Source of the DNA: JANSYL01 sp963921255
GTDB taxonomy: Bacteria; Pseudomonadota; Alphaproteobacteria; Rhodobacterales; Rhodobacteraceae
Reading direction: 5' to 3'
DNA: 64,000 bases
Assembly: GCA_963921255.3 (NCBI GenBank)
Contig: CAWUEW020000003.1
Location: forward strand, 1-64,000
Made by a program: the position numbers and the translations under genes
Part shown: piece after piece, positions 33,324 through 41,362 of the stretch
Numbering within the stretch: the first letter of the stretch is position 1
Layout of the letters: every line of letters starts with the position of its first letter
The notes under the pieces: model-generated
The model's input: the letters and a program-made list of their open reading frames with translations, nothing else
Told to the model about the DNA's origin: nothing
The model's database searches: none

Positions 33324-34151
33324 ATGTTGGGGGTCCGAGCCGTGGCGCATATTATCGTCCTGGGCAATGAAAAGGGTGGATCGGGCAAATCCACCACGTC
33401 GATGCATGTGGCGACGGCCCTCGCGCGCATGGGTCACGTCACCGGTGCGCTGGACCTGGATCTGCGGCAGCGCAGTTTCGGGCGCTACATCGAAAACCGA
33501 CAGGCCACCATCGAACAACGCGGCCTGGATGCAGCCTGTCCCATCTTGCTCGATCTCCCGCATGTGGACCCGGCCGATGTTGACCCCGAAGAGAACATCC
33601 TCGACCGGCGATTGGCGGCGGCGGTTGCCGATCTAGAAATGCGGTGCGATTTCATCGTCATCGACTGCCCGGGCAGCCACACCCGGCTCAGCCAGGTCGC
33701 GCATTCGCTGGCGGACACGTTGATCACGCCCATGAACGACAGCTTCGTCGATTTCGACTTGCTGGCACGGATTGATGCAGAGACCTACGAGGTAAAGGGG
33801 CCGAGTGTCTATTCCGAGATGGTTTGGCATGCGCGCCAGTTGCGCGCGCGCGCGGAATTGCCCCCCATTGACTGGATCGTGGTCCGCAACCGACTGGGCG
33901 CGCAGGAGATGCACAACAAACGCAAGGTCGGGGCGGCGTTGCAGACGTTGTCCGAGCGCATCGGCTTCCGCGTGGCACCCGGCTTTTCCGAGCGGGTGAT
34001 CTTCCGTGAATTGTTCCCGACGGGAATGACGCTGCTGGATTTGCGCGAGCTTGGGGTCGAGCGGCTCAACATCTCGAACCTCGCCGCGCGGCAAGAGCTG
34101 CGCGACTTGGTCAAGGCGTTGAACCTGCCCGGGGTCAGCGTGGATTTCTGA
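33324..34151 (+). CDS. mipZ: Division-plane positioning ATPase MipZ
   Basis: MipZ is a ParA/MinD-like ATPase that forms gradients from the chromosome origin and blocks FtsZ assembly near the poles in Caulobacter and relatives. The 275-residue product has the deviant Walker A NEKGGSGKST (15-24), the MipZ-type DLDLRQRSFGRYIENR, and FIVIDCPGSHTRLSQ near 113. ATG 33324 is annotated; GTG 33342 (giving AHIIVLGNEKGG) is an equally possible start. A strong promoter lies just upstream. It is convergent with cydB, 6 bases apart. Confidence 0.92.
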   Translation: MLGVRAVAHIIVLGNEKGGSGKSTTSMHVATALARMGHVTGALDLDLRQRSFGRYIENRQATIEQRGLDAACPILLDLPHVDPADVDPEENILDRRLAAAVADLEMRCDFIVIDCPGSHTRLSQVAHSLADTLITPMNDSFVDFDLLARIDAETYEVKGPSVYSEMVWHARQLRARAELPPIDWIVVRNRLGAQEMHNKRKVGAALQTLSERIGFRVAPGFSERVIFRELFPTGMTLLDLRELGVERLNISNLAARQELRDLVKALNLPGVSVDF

Positions 34152-34157
34152 CGTCGC

Positions 34158-35171
34158 TCAATCGTAGCGCAGCTCCGTCGCCTTCCCGCGGAAGATCGTA
34201 TAGGCGAGCACAGAGTATCCAAGAATGACAGGCACCACGAAACAGGCGCCCACGAGGATGATGAACAGGCTCTCCGGCGCCGCGGCGGCTTCGTAGATCG
34301 TCAACTGTTCCGGCACGACATAGGGATAAAAGCTGTAGGCCATGCCCAGATACGCCAGCGCGAAAAGCGCGGTGGCCGCGGCAAAGGGCAACCACGACCA
34401 TTGGTCCCCCGCAAAGGGCATTTGCCGGACCATGCGCCACAGCCAAACAACCAGAAGGCCCGATAGGACCGGAAGCGGGGCGAGGTAGAACACTTCGGGG
34501 ACGCTCAGCCATTTGTCGAACAGGCGTGTGGACACAAGGGGCGTCGCGATCGACACGGCCCCGATCCCGAGGATCACACCCCAAAGGCTTTCGCGGGCCC
34601 ACCTTATGGATTTGTGCTGCAAGGCGCCTTCGGTCTTGTGGATCAACCAGGTCGCGCCAATGAAGCTGTATCCCACGGCCAGGAAAATGGCGGTCAGGAA
34701 GGCGAACCCGACAGTCGCCCAGGTCATGTCCAGGCCCATGACGTAAATGCCAAGCATGAACCCTTGTGCCAGCGCTGTCAGCAGCGAGCCGATGAAGAAC
34801 AGCCTGTTCCAGAGCGCCTTGAATTGCGCTTGGGCCTTTGCGCGGAACTCGAACGCGACCCCGCGCAGGATCAGCCCCATCAACATCACGAAAACGGGCA
34901 GATAGAGTGTGGACAGGATCAGGCCGTGCGCTTGTGGGAAGGCCACCAAGAGCAGGCCAACCGCTAGTACCAGCCACGTTTCGTTTGCGTCCCAAAACGG
35001 TCCGATGGACCCGATCATCTTGTCCTGCTCTGCGGGTGAGGCGAGCGGAAACAGGATGCCGACACCCAGGTCAAACCCGTCGAGCACCACGTAGAACAGG
35101 ATCGAAAGACCCATGAGCGACGCAAAGGCCCAGGGCAACCAATCGGCGGGATTCGCGAAATCAGGCAACAT
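34158..35171 (-). CDS. cydB: Cytochrome bd-type quinol oxidase subunit II (CioB-like)
   Basis: The 337-residue product has the CydB pattern of about eight to nine membrane segments, starting LPWAFASLMGLSILFYVVLDGFDLGVGILFPLA, with GPFWDANETWLVLAVG and FPQAHGLILSTLYLPVFVMLMGLILRGVAFEFR. It pairs with subunit I to reduce oxygen with quinol. cydB follows cydA by 5 bases. No cydX-like small gene follows; the next gene is mipZ on the other strand. Confidence 0.95.
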   Translation of the reverse strand: MLPDFANPADWLPWAFASLMGLSILFYVVLDGFDLGVGILFPLASPAEQDKMIGSIGPFWDANETWLVLAVGLLLVAFPQAHGLILSTLYLPVFVMLMGLILRGVAFEFRAKAQAQFKALWNRLFFIGSLLTALAQGFMLGIYVMGLDMTWATVGFAFLTAIFLAVGYSFIGATWLIHKTEGALQHKSIRWARESLWGVILGIGAVSIATPLVSTRLFDKWLSVPEVFYLAPLPVLSGLLVVWLWRMVRQMPFAGDQWSWLPFAAATALFALAYLGMAYSFYPYVVPEQLTIYEAAAAPESLFIILVGACFVVPVILGYSVLAYTIFRGKATELRYD

Positions 35172-35176
35172 AAGGC

Positions 35177-36607
35177 TTACTCCGCCGGGCTGAGGGCGCG
35201 GACCTGAGCCTCGCCGGAACGGGTGAACCCGGTGTCGTCACCCCCTTTCGCGGCTTTGCGCGCGAGGTAGGTGATGACACTCATATACGCCAGCATCAGA
35301 AGGGCGTAGGCGGTCAGATAGCCAAAGAGCGTTCCGGCCACCATCGGGGCGGGGACGTCCGCCACGGCCATTTCCGTCGTCATGACGCCTTGCACCAGCC
35401 ACGGTTGGCGGCCGATTTCGGTCGTGTACCACCCGGCAAGGGTGGCGATCCAACCCGAGAACGCCATGGCGACAAAGGCATACATATACGGTTTCGGGAG
35501 GCCTTCGACGGCCAGCCAATGCCCTGCGATCCGCCCCTCGTGAAGATGCCGGCGCCGCCACATGAAAACCATGGCCGACCACGACAGCAGCAGCATCGCC
35601 ACGCCCGTGCCAACCATGACCCGGAAGGACCAGAAGACGGGGGCCACCGGTGGGTGAAGAACGGTGCCGTCCTCAGCCACGAAATCGTTGAGACCCTGGA
35701 CAACGCCATCCCATTCATGGGTCAGGATCAGCGAGGCAAGGCCGGGGATCGCAATTTCGAGGTCGTTGCTGCGCGTGTCTTCGTTCGGAAGACCGAACAG
35801 GACAAGCGGCGCCCCTGCCTGGGTTTCCCAATTGCCTTCCATCGCCGCCACCTTCGCGGGTTGGTATTCTTTCGTGTTGAGACCATGCAGATCCCCCATG
35901 AAGATCTGCACCGGGATCAGGATGGCGCCCATCGCGACGCCGACCTTGAGCATGGTCCGCACCTCGCGCGACCGTTCGCCAAGCAGCCACCGGAAGGCGG
36001 AGACGCCTGCAATCAGGAACGCGACCGTCAGGCCGCTGGCCAGCATCATATGGGCAAAGCGATAGGGCATGGACGGGTTGAAGATGATCTCGGCCCAATT
36101 GGTGGCATGGGCCACGCCGTCAATCATTTCAAAGCCTTGCGGGGTATGCATCCAGGAGTTCAGCACAATGATCCAGAAGGCCGACATCGTGGTCCCAAAG
36201 GCCACCAGACCTGTCGCCAGCATGTGGAGCCAGCCCGGCACACGCGAAAACCCGAAGAGCATGATGCCGATAAAGACGGCCTCAAGGAAAAAGGCGGTCA
36301 GGACTTCGTAGGCCAAGGGCGGGCCGGCGATATTGCCCACGGCTTCCATGAAGCCGGGCCAATTGGTGCCGAACTGGAATGACATCGTGATGCCCGAAAC
36401 GACGCCCATCGCGAAACTGAGGGCGAAGATCTTCACCCAGAACCGATAGGCGTTCATCCATTTGTCGTCGCCGGTTTGCGCAAACCGGACCCGAAAGAAA
36501 AAGAGCACCCACCCCAAGGCGATCGTGATCGTCGGAAACAGGATGTGAAAGGAAATGTTGGCCGCGAATTGAATGCGGCTCAGCAGCAATGTGTCGAGGG
36601 CTTCCAT
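35177..36607 (-). CDS. cydA: Cytochrome bd-type quinol oxidase subunit I, cyanide-insensitive (CioA) type
   Basis: The 476-residue product begins EALDTLLLSRIQFAANISFHILFPTITIALGW, with H21 as the high-spin haem b ligand. Quinol-binding motif TKEYQPAKVAAMEGNWE lies near 255-270. The short periplasmic loop after it and the GWYTTEIGRQPW segment match the cyanide-insensitive CioA branch rather than the E. coli CydA branch with a long Q-loop. The enzyme is an inner-membrane quinol oxidase working at low oxygen or when haem-copper oxidases are blocked. The GbsR-type regulator starts its operon. Confidence 0.93.
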   Translation of the reverse strand: MEALDTLLLSRIQFAANISFHILFPTITIALGWVLFFFRVRFAQTGDDKWMNAYRFWVKIFALSFAMGVVSGITMSFQFGTNWPGFMEAVGNIAGPPLAYEVLTAFFLEAVFIGIMLFGFSRVPGWLHMLATGLVAFGTTMSAFWIIVLNSWMHTPQGFEMIDGVAHATNWAEIIFNPSMPYRFAHMMLASGLTVAFLIAGVSAFRWLLGERSREVRTMLKVGVAMGAILIPVQIFMGDLHGLNTKEYQPAKVAAMEGNWETQAGAPLVLFGLPNEDTRSNDLEIAIPGLASLILTHEWDGVVQGLNDFVAEDGTVLHPPVAPVFWSFRVMVGTGVAMLLLSWSAMVFMWRRRHLHEGRIAGHWLAVEGLPKPYMYAFVAMAFSGWIATLAGWYTTEIGRQPWLVQGVMTTEMAVADVPAPMVAGTLFGYLTAYALLMLAYMSVITYLARKAAKGGDDTGFTRSGEAQVRALSPAE

Positions 36608-36620
36608 GTGTCTGTCCTCT

Positions 36621-37172
36621 TTATGAACGTTTCGTCAGCGTGGGGAGGGCGCCGCCCGCCTTGTCGATCAGGCCCGCAATCTTGCTTCCGAAGGTCATCA
36701 GTTTGACAAGGCGCTCGGTCTCTAGCTTTTCCATCTCGTCGTAAAAGCCGGTCATCATCTCGATCAGTTCGCGCAATTCGGCGATCCGGGCTTCGGCATA
36801 ATCATCGCCTGCCGGGCCCTGCATCTCCAACTGGCGCAGTTTGGTCAGGGTCGGGTCGATCTCGCGCTTCTTCCGCTCGGCGATCAGGATGCGGACGATT
36901 TCCCAAAGATCCTCAGGCGTCGTGAAGTAGTCGCGGCGGTCGCCCTGAAAATGCTTGAGGCGCACGAGGTTCCAGGATTGCAACTCCTTCAAACCCATCG
37001 ACGTGTTTGAGCGGCTGATCGACAGCCCGTCGGTGATCTGTTCGGCGTTGAGCGGTTCTGAAGACAAGAAAAGCAGGGCATAGATCTGACCGACAGTGCG
37101 GTTGATGCCCCATCGGCTGCCCATTTCTCCGAAATGCATAACAAACTCCTGCTGGAGGGGTGTAAGTGTCAT
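36621..37172 (-). CDS. GbsR/MarR-family transcriptional regulator
   Basis: The 183-residue product looks like the GbsR group: a winged helix with GRWGINRTVGQIYALLFLSSEPLNAEQITDGLSISRSNTSMGLKELQSWNLVRL, followed by a helical C-terminal half that would dimerise (ERKKREIDPTLTKLRQLE). GbsR proteins control glycine-betaine genes in Bacillus. Here the gene sits 13 bases before cydA on the same strand, so it probably represses the oxidase operon and itself. An 18-bp perfect palindrome lies at its own promoter. Confidence 0.85.
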   Translation of the reverse strand: MTLTPLQQEFVMHFGEMGSRWGINRTVGQIYALLFLSSEPLNAEQITDGLSISRSNTSMGLKELQSWNLVRLKHFQGDRRDYFTTPEDLWEIVRILIAERKKREIDPTLTKLRQLEMQGPAGDDYAEARIAELRELIEMMTGFYDEMEKLETERLVKLMTFGSKIAGLIDKAGGALPTLTKRS

Positions 37173-37198
37173 GGTCCGATATCCTGTTCGCGCAGTGA

Positions 37199-37216
37199 TT
37201 TCAGAAATTTCTGAAA
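37199..37216. promoter_or_regulatory. 18-bp perfect palindrome (GbsR-type operator)
   Basis: TTTCAGAAA-TTTCTGAAA has no spacer and no mismatch. It lies 27 bases before the regulator's ATG and directly downstream of its -10 box, so it spans the expected transcription start. That is the classic position for a repressor operator. Confidence 0.75.
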
Positions 37217-37218
37217 CT

Positions 37219-37246
37219 TAAGTATCTCTTGCAGTCGAAGCGGCAA
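37219..37246 (-). promoter_or_regulatory. Probable promoter of the GbsR-cydAB operon
   Basis: On the minus strand TTGCCG (37246-37241), a 16-base spacer and TACTTA (37224-37219) precede the 18-bp palindrome. The boxes are moderate matches. Confidence 0.45.
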
Positions 37247-37415
37247 GGGCTGCGGGTGCGACACGGTGACGGCCCCAGATGACCCTCGGCCCGGAACACC
37301 CCTTCTGCCGGAAAATGACCGGCTTACAGATTTGTAAACTGCCGGTCAGGTGGGTGCGAAACCGGCGCCTCATATCAGTCTCATCGAAACAACGACGCAA
37401 CTGGAGGACCCAAAC

Positions 37416-37634
37416 ATGTCGAACCTGATCACCAAAACCGGCCAAGCCATCTCGAACGCAGTTCTGTTCTGCATTGGCCTCGCCATGGCTGGACTGGGCC
37501 TGCTGGTCGCCGGCTTTCTCGCCCTCTTCGGACTGATGGCGGTTGGTTTGGCCTTGCTGGCCTCCCCCTTCGTGGCATCGGCCATTGAACAGCCTGAGAA
37601 GGATGCGCCGGCCGATACCGCCGCCGCAGCCTGA
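37416..37634 (+). CDS. Small membrane protein of unknown function
   Basis: The ATG at 37416 follows GGAGGA and gives 72 residues. Two close hydrophobic stretches (about 15-35 and 37-55, rich in Gly, Leu and Ala) make a helical hairpin, and the end is acidic and Ala-rich. I recognise no family. It is 1 base from the cytochrome b561 gene and divergent from the GbsR/bd-oxidase operon, whose 18-bp palindrome lies 200 bases away. A respiratory accessory role is possible but not shown. Confidence 0.6.
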   Translation: MSNLITKTGQAISNAVLFCIGLAMAGLGLLVAGFLALFGLMAVGLALLASPFVASAIEQPEKDAPADTAAAA

Positions 37635-37635
37635 T

Positions 37636-38148
37636 ATGAGCGACGCGATGGAAACAACGGCGCAACCACACGGGTTCGTCACGCGCGGAATTCACTGGGT
37701 CGCCGCAGGTCTTCTGGCCTACGGCTACCTCAAAGCGTCCGAGGATCTGGCGCAGATGGCCCATCCCGGGCCCATGCAGATCGAAGTGATCTTCGCTCTG
37801 CTCCTCGGCGCCCTGTTTCTGGCCCGACTCTACTGGACCAAGCGTATCGCCGGGGCCACACGCCTGCCCGAGGCCGCCCCCAAGTGGGAACATTTGGCGT
37901 CGCGCGGTGTTCACGTGGGCCTTTACGCCAGCGTGTTCTTGATCGTGCTGTCCGGATTGGGCATCGCGTTGGGCGGTGCACTTCCACTGCTGGGCGGTGT
38001 GTTCGCGGCTGCTATGCTTGCCGTGCACGAATTTGCCCTTGTGGCCCTGCCTGCGTTCCTTGTGGCGCACATCCTTGGGGCGCTCTGGCACAAGTTCATC
38101 CGGCGGGATGGCGTTTTGGAAAGTATGACCGGCTCACTGTCGAAGTAA
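37636..38148 (+). CDS. Cytochrome b561-family protein
   Basis: The 170-residue product has four hydrophobic segments with histidines placed for two b-type haems: H in RGIHWVAAG near 22, VHVGLY near 98, and HEFALVALPAFLVAHILGALWHKF near 135-155. Bacterial b561 proteins pass electrons from quinol, and many act in superoxide scavenging or with catalytic partners. It shares a transcript with the small membrane protein upstream and ends at a bidirectional terminator. Confidence 0.82.
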   Translation: MSDAMETTAQPHGFVTRGIHWVAAGLLAYGYLKASEDLAQMAHPGPMQIEVIFALLLGALFLARLYWTKRIAGATRLPEAAPKWEHLASRGVHVGLYASVFLIVLSGLGIALGGALPLLGGVFAAAMLAVHEFALVALPAFLVAHILGALWHKFIRRDGVLESMTGSLSK

Positions 38149-38177
38149 CGGATCGGCGCAAGCGACAGCCAGAAAGC

Positions 38178-38209
38178 AAAAACGCCGCCCCGGTTGGGGC
38201 GGCGTTTTC
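38178..38209. terminator. Bidirectional Rho-independent terminator
   Basis: A perfect AAAACGCCGCCCC/GGGGCGGCGTTTT stem with a GGTT loop lies between the convergent b561 and rpmE genes. A and T runs flank it on both sides, so it serves both strands. Confidence 0.85.
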
Positions 38210-38233
38210 GACACACTGAAAGCGAAGGTGGGA

Positions 38234-38455
38234 TCAGAAGCCCAGGCCTTCGTATTTCTTCTTGAACTTCGACACGCGGCCGCCGGTGTCCATCAGGCGG
38301 GTTCCGCCGCCGGTCCAGGCCGGGTGGACGGTCGGATCAATGTCCAGCGACAGGGTTTCGCCCTCGGCGCCCCAGGTCGAGCGCATCTGGACGATGTCGC
38401 CGTTGGTCATCTTGACGTCGATGACGTGAAAGTCGGGATGGATGTCTTTTTTCAT
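38234..38455 (-). CDS. rpmE: 50S ribosomal protein L31 (zinc-free type)
   Basis: The 73-residue product starts KKDIHPDFHVIDVKMTNGD and ends GRVSKFKKKYEGLGF. It has no cysteine, so it is the zinc-independent form of L31. L31 bridges the subunits. It follows rplS by 11 bases and shares its promoter near 39064. Confidence 0.95.
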   Translation of the reverse strand: MKKDIHPDFHVIDVKMTNGDIVQMRSTWGAEGETLSLDIDPTVHPAWTGGGTRLMDTGGRVSKFKKKYEGLGF

Positions 38456-38466
38456 CACGCCATTCC

Positions 38467-38850
38467 TTATGCTTCGGCGCCCGATTTGGGCTTGTAGTGG
38501 GTGTCTTCGGCAATCCGTGCGGATTTCCCGCGACGCGAGCGCAGGTAGTACAGTTTTGCACGGCGCACGCGGCCACGGCGCACAACTTCGATCGACTCGA
38601 TATTGGTCGAGTGCAGCGGGAACACACGCTCCACGCCTTCGCCGAAGCTGATTTTGCGAACGGTGAACGAACCGGCAATGCCGTCGCCGTTCTTGCGCGC
38701 GATGCACACGCCTTCGTAATTCTGAACACGGGTCCGGCTGCCTTCGGTCACTTTGTAACCAACGCGCACGGTGTCACCCGCTTTGAAGTCGGGGATGCTT
38801 TTCCCCAGGGCGGCGATTTGTTCCGCCTCCAGTTCTGCGATCAGGTCCAT
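38467..38850 (-). CDS. rplS: 50S ribosomal protein L19
   Basis: The ATG at 38850 gives 127 residues with the L19 signature FKAGDTVRVGYKVTEGSRTRVQNYEGVCIARK and the end RRGRVRRAKLYYLRSRRGKSARI. L19 lies at the 30S-50S interface. A promoter at 39064-39092 implies an unusually long leader of about 205 bases. Confidence 0.97.
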   Translation of the reverse strand: MDLIAELEAEQIAALGKSIPDFKAGDTVRVGYKVTEGSRTRVQNYEGVCIARKNGDGIAGSFTVRKISFGEGVERVFPLHSTNIESIEVVRRGRVRRAKLYYLRSRRGKSARIAEDTHYKPKSGAEA

Positions 38851-39029
38851 CTGATCTACTCCTATCTGCCCATGGTTTGCCCATGGAGGTGTTTGCCTTC
38901 CGCGAGAGCTCTGATCTTCAACCGGGTCCGCCTGGGTCCGCTTCGCGGGGCGCCCGTCAGAGGTCACGTGACCGTTTCTTCGCCATGCCCCTGTTTGATG
39001 CCGCGTCGAAGAAAACGCACAAAACAGGA

Positions 39030-39057
39030 AGCCCGCAGGAGGGACTCCGGCGGGGCT
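39030..39057 (-). terminator. Hairpin with T-rich flank: trmD-side terminator or rplS-leader attenuator
   Basis: Read on the minus strand, AGCCCCGC pairs with GCGGGCT (one bulge) around a GGAG/CTCC inner stem, followed by TTCCTGTTTTG. It follows trmD and the acetyltransferase remnant, so it can end that transcript. It also lies right at the predicted rplS start site, so it could shape the rplS leader. Confidence 0.5.
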
Positions 39058-39063
39058 GAGGGG

Positions 39064-39092
39064 CGTATAAGCCTGTGGGACGGGGCAATCAA
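39064..39092 (-). promoter_or_regulatory. Probable sigma-70 promoter for rplS-rpmE
   Basis: On the minus strand TTGATT (39092-39087), a 17-base spacer and TATACG (39069-39064) match the rplO promoter almost exactly. Confidence 0.65.
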
Positions 39093-39106
39093 CCCCGAAC
39101 GCGCCC

Positions 39107-39355
39107 TTATCGTGTCAGTTTCCCGCCAGCCAGCATGGTGGGGTCGACGACCGTGATTGTGGCTGTCCCATCCGGGGCCAGACCGGATTTTCGGCACACC
39201 GCCTCGGACGGGGCGTTTCCGGGCTGAACCCCTGTGAAAAACTGTTCAAACCCGAACCGGTCCCCCATCTGCCGCATCACGATGGCCCCCAGGATCAAGG
39301 CCAATCGCTGCCCTTTGCGCTCGGGCGCGGTGGCCAGCATGCCCCACCATGCCAT
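39107..39355 (-). pseudogene. Remnant of a GNAT acetyltransferase (C-terminal half)
   Basis: The 82-residue frame reads WWGMLATAPERKGQRLALILGA and then FFTGVQPGNAPSEAVCRKSGL, the acetyl-CoA-binding and C-terminal strands of a GNAT protein. The N-terminal half of the fold is missing: the frame starts 7 bases after the trmD stop, with no room upstream. It is therefore a truncated relic, although it could still be translated as a small coupled product. Full-length GNAT genes next to trmD in relatives would confirm it. Confidence 0.65.
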
Positions 39356-39362
39356 CTTGGCG

Positions 39363-40172
39363 TTAACTGTCGCCCTTCGAGATGTGCTTGGTCCACAAAT
39401 CCGGGCGACGATCCTGCGTCAGGCGCTCCGCCTCGGTGCGCCGCCATTTCGCGATCTCGCCATGGTGGCCAGACAGCAGGACATCGGGGATGGCGCGGCC
39501 TTTCCACTCGGCGGGTTTGGTGAATTGCGGATGCTCCAACAAACCGTCGGAAAAGCTTTCTTCCTCAGTGGACGCGGCATTGCCCAAAACGCCGGGGATC
39601 AGGCGGACGGTGGCATCGATCACGGCCTGGGCTGCAATCTCGCCACCGGTCAGGACGAAATCACCGATTGAGATTTCCTCCATCCCGTAGTGGTCGATCA
39701 CGCGCTGGTCCACGCCTTCGAACCGACCGCAGAGCAGGGTCATCCCGTCCGCCTTGGCGAAGCGCTGTGCATGGGCTTGCGTGAACGGTGTCCCCCGCGG
39801 GCTAAGGTAGACGCGGGGCCACCTGTTGGGATCGTCAGGCGTGCCGATGCTGGCCATCTGAACGGCACGTCCCACCACATCCGGCCGCAGGACCAAACCC
39901 GCGCCGCCCCCGGCGGGCGTGTCGTCCACCTGCCGGTGTTTGCCGGTGCCAAAGGTGCGCAAATCAATCGGCTCCAACGCCCAAAGGCCCTGCTGAAGGG
40001 CCTTGCCGGTCAGCGATCCGCCAAGCACGCCGGGAAACAGATCGGGAAACAGGGTGATGATCTTCGCGCACCACGCCCCTTTCAGGCGCGGCGTGTCGCT
40101 CATCACTTCGCGGGGCTTGAGGCTCGCCGATATGGCCAGACGCCCATGGGATTTGCCGCTGTCTTCTGACAT
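39363..40172 (-). CDS. trmD: tRNA (guanine-37-N1)-methyltransferase TrmD
   Basis: TrmD makes m1G37, which prevents +1 frameshifting. The 269-residue product has the SPOUT trefoil-knot parts: IITLFPDLFPGVLGGSLTGKALQQGLW, DDTPAGGGAGLVLRPDV, LLCGRFEGVDQRVIDHYG and EISIGDFVLTGGE. A shorter start at 40103 (SDTPRLKGAW) is possible; the longer one is kept because the extension looks coding. It belongs to the rpsP-rimM-trmD-rplS group, here separated from rimM by an unrelated block. Confidence 0.95.
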   Translation of the reverse strand: MSEDSGKSHGRLAISASLKPREVMSDTPRLKGAWCAKIITLFPDLFPGVLGGSLTGKALQQGLWALEPIDLRTFGTGKHRQVDDTPAGGGAGLVLRPDVVGRAVQMASIGTPDDPNRWPRVYLSPRGTPFTQAHAQRFAKADGMTLLCGRFEGVDQRVIDHYGMEEISIGDFVLTGGEIAAQAVIDATVRLIPGVLGNAASTEEESFSDGLLEHPQFTKPAEWKGRAIPDVLLSGHHGEIAKWRRTEAERLTQDRRPDLWTKHISKGDS

Positions 40173-40181
40173 GGCCTTGCT

Positions 40182-41222
40182 TTATTGGGCTTCGGCCTCC
40201 GGGACAATCCCAAGCCGCTCGGCCAGGTCCATCAAGGCCTTTGGCGCCGGTTGAACCCGCGCCATGGCGTCAGACACCTGGACCGTCAGGCCGCTAACAT
40301 CTGCGAACGCGCTGTGGTCCAGCAAAACCTGCGCCGCGTCGGCCGCAGTGGCCACCAAAGGCGCATCGTTCTGTGAGAAGGCCGACAAAACGCGCCCCCG
40401 AAAGGCGGGAACGGTCACAGGATGGTCAGAGGCCAACAGGCGCCCTTCCAGCATCAACCATGCGGTCAACCACACGGCGCTTTCGGGATGGACGGCCATT
40501 TCGGACACAGCGCGCGGGGCAAGCTCGGGCCGTTTGGCGATGTAGTTCGCCAGCGCGAGGCTATCGCCCGAGGCCGGCCGTCCCTGTTGCGCACATTGGC
40601 CGATCGAGGACAAAAGCTCGTCCACCCGGTCCGTCCAGATTTGCTGTCGGACGGAATCCATCCGATCCACGAGGCGGTCCAGCGCGCCGGGCACCCGTTG
40701 TTGTGCGGCCTCCAACGCTGCGGCGCTCAGGTTCAGATCCAGCCATGGGGTTAGTGCCATCAACCGCTGTTCGGCCTCGGCCGCGAATTCGTGCAGAACG
40801 CCGTCGTCGGCGCAGGACAACAGGATGCGCGCAGCGTCGTGGAACGCATAAACATCCGGCAATCCGGCGTCGACGGTGTCAATCAGGAGCTTCGCCAAGA
40901 CCCGCATCGGCTCTGGCGTACTGGTCTCCCGGTGGCGCAGTTGCAGCCGCTCGGCCCGGCGGAGCAACCCTTGTGGCAGCGGAACCGGGTCCGGGCGGTT
41001 CTGAAGCAACTCGGAAAGTGTCACACCGTCCGCGATCGTGTCGACCTGATCGAGGTGGCTTGCGCTGCGGGCGAGCCGTTCCTTCAAATCGACCGATTGG
41101 CCAGTCGTGCGATTGGATGCGCCCTTGGGCTTTGCGGCGCGATTGGGCATCGCCATCCGAAACCCATAGGCTGCAACAACCGCGACGGCCAGCAAGGCGA
41201 GAATGGTCAGGATCGACGACAT
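40182..41222 (-). CDS. Membrane-anchored protein of unknown function
   Basis: From ATG 41222 the 346-residue product begins with one hydrophobic segment (SSILTILALLAVAVVAAYGF) and then a long, mostly helical, Leu/Ala/Asp-rich soluble part with no recognised motif. The helical repeat-like texture (TPWLDLNLSAAALEAAQQRVPGALDRLVDRMDSVRQQI) suggests an alpha-solenoid. It is 9 bases before trmD on the same strand. I cannot name a family. Confidence 0.6.
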   Translation of the reverse strand: MSSILTILALLAVAVVAAYGFRMAMPNRAAKPKGASNRTTGQSVDLKERLARSASHLDQVDTIADGVTLSELLQNRPDPVPLPQGLLRRAERLQLRHRETSTPEPMRVLAKLLIDTVDAGLPDVYAFHDAARILLSCADDGVLHEFAAEAEQRLMALTPWLDLNLSAAALEAAQQRVPGALDRLVDRMDSVRQQIWTDRVDELLSSIGQCAQQGRPASGDSLALANYIAKRPELAPRAVSEMAVHPESAVWLTAWLMLEGRLLASDHPVTVPAFRGRVLSAFSQNDAPLVATAADAAQVLLDHSAFADVSGLTVQVSDAMARVQPAPKALMDLAERLGIVPEAEAQ

Positions 41223-41362
41223 GCGCGCAGATTTAGCGATCTGAGGCCGCGCTGCACATCCCCTTGTGCGCATATGCTTCAGGTTTCTGCGCATCTCCGC
41301 CGTCTCCCCCCTTGCTGCGGGGCAGTTTCGGGTCCATGTCTGCCCCCTTGGAGGACGACACC

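Noticed and set aside
37350..37415. Longer start for the 72-residue membrane protein
   Set aside because: The ribosome binding site GGAGGA fits ATG 37416, and the upstream codons do not look coding.
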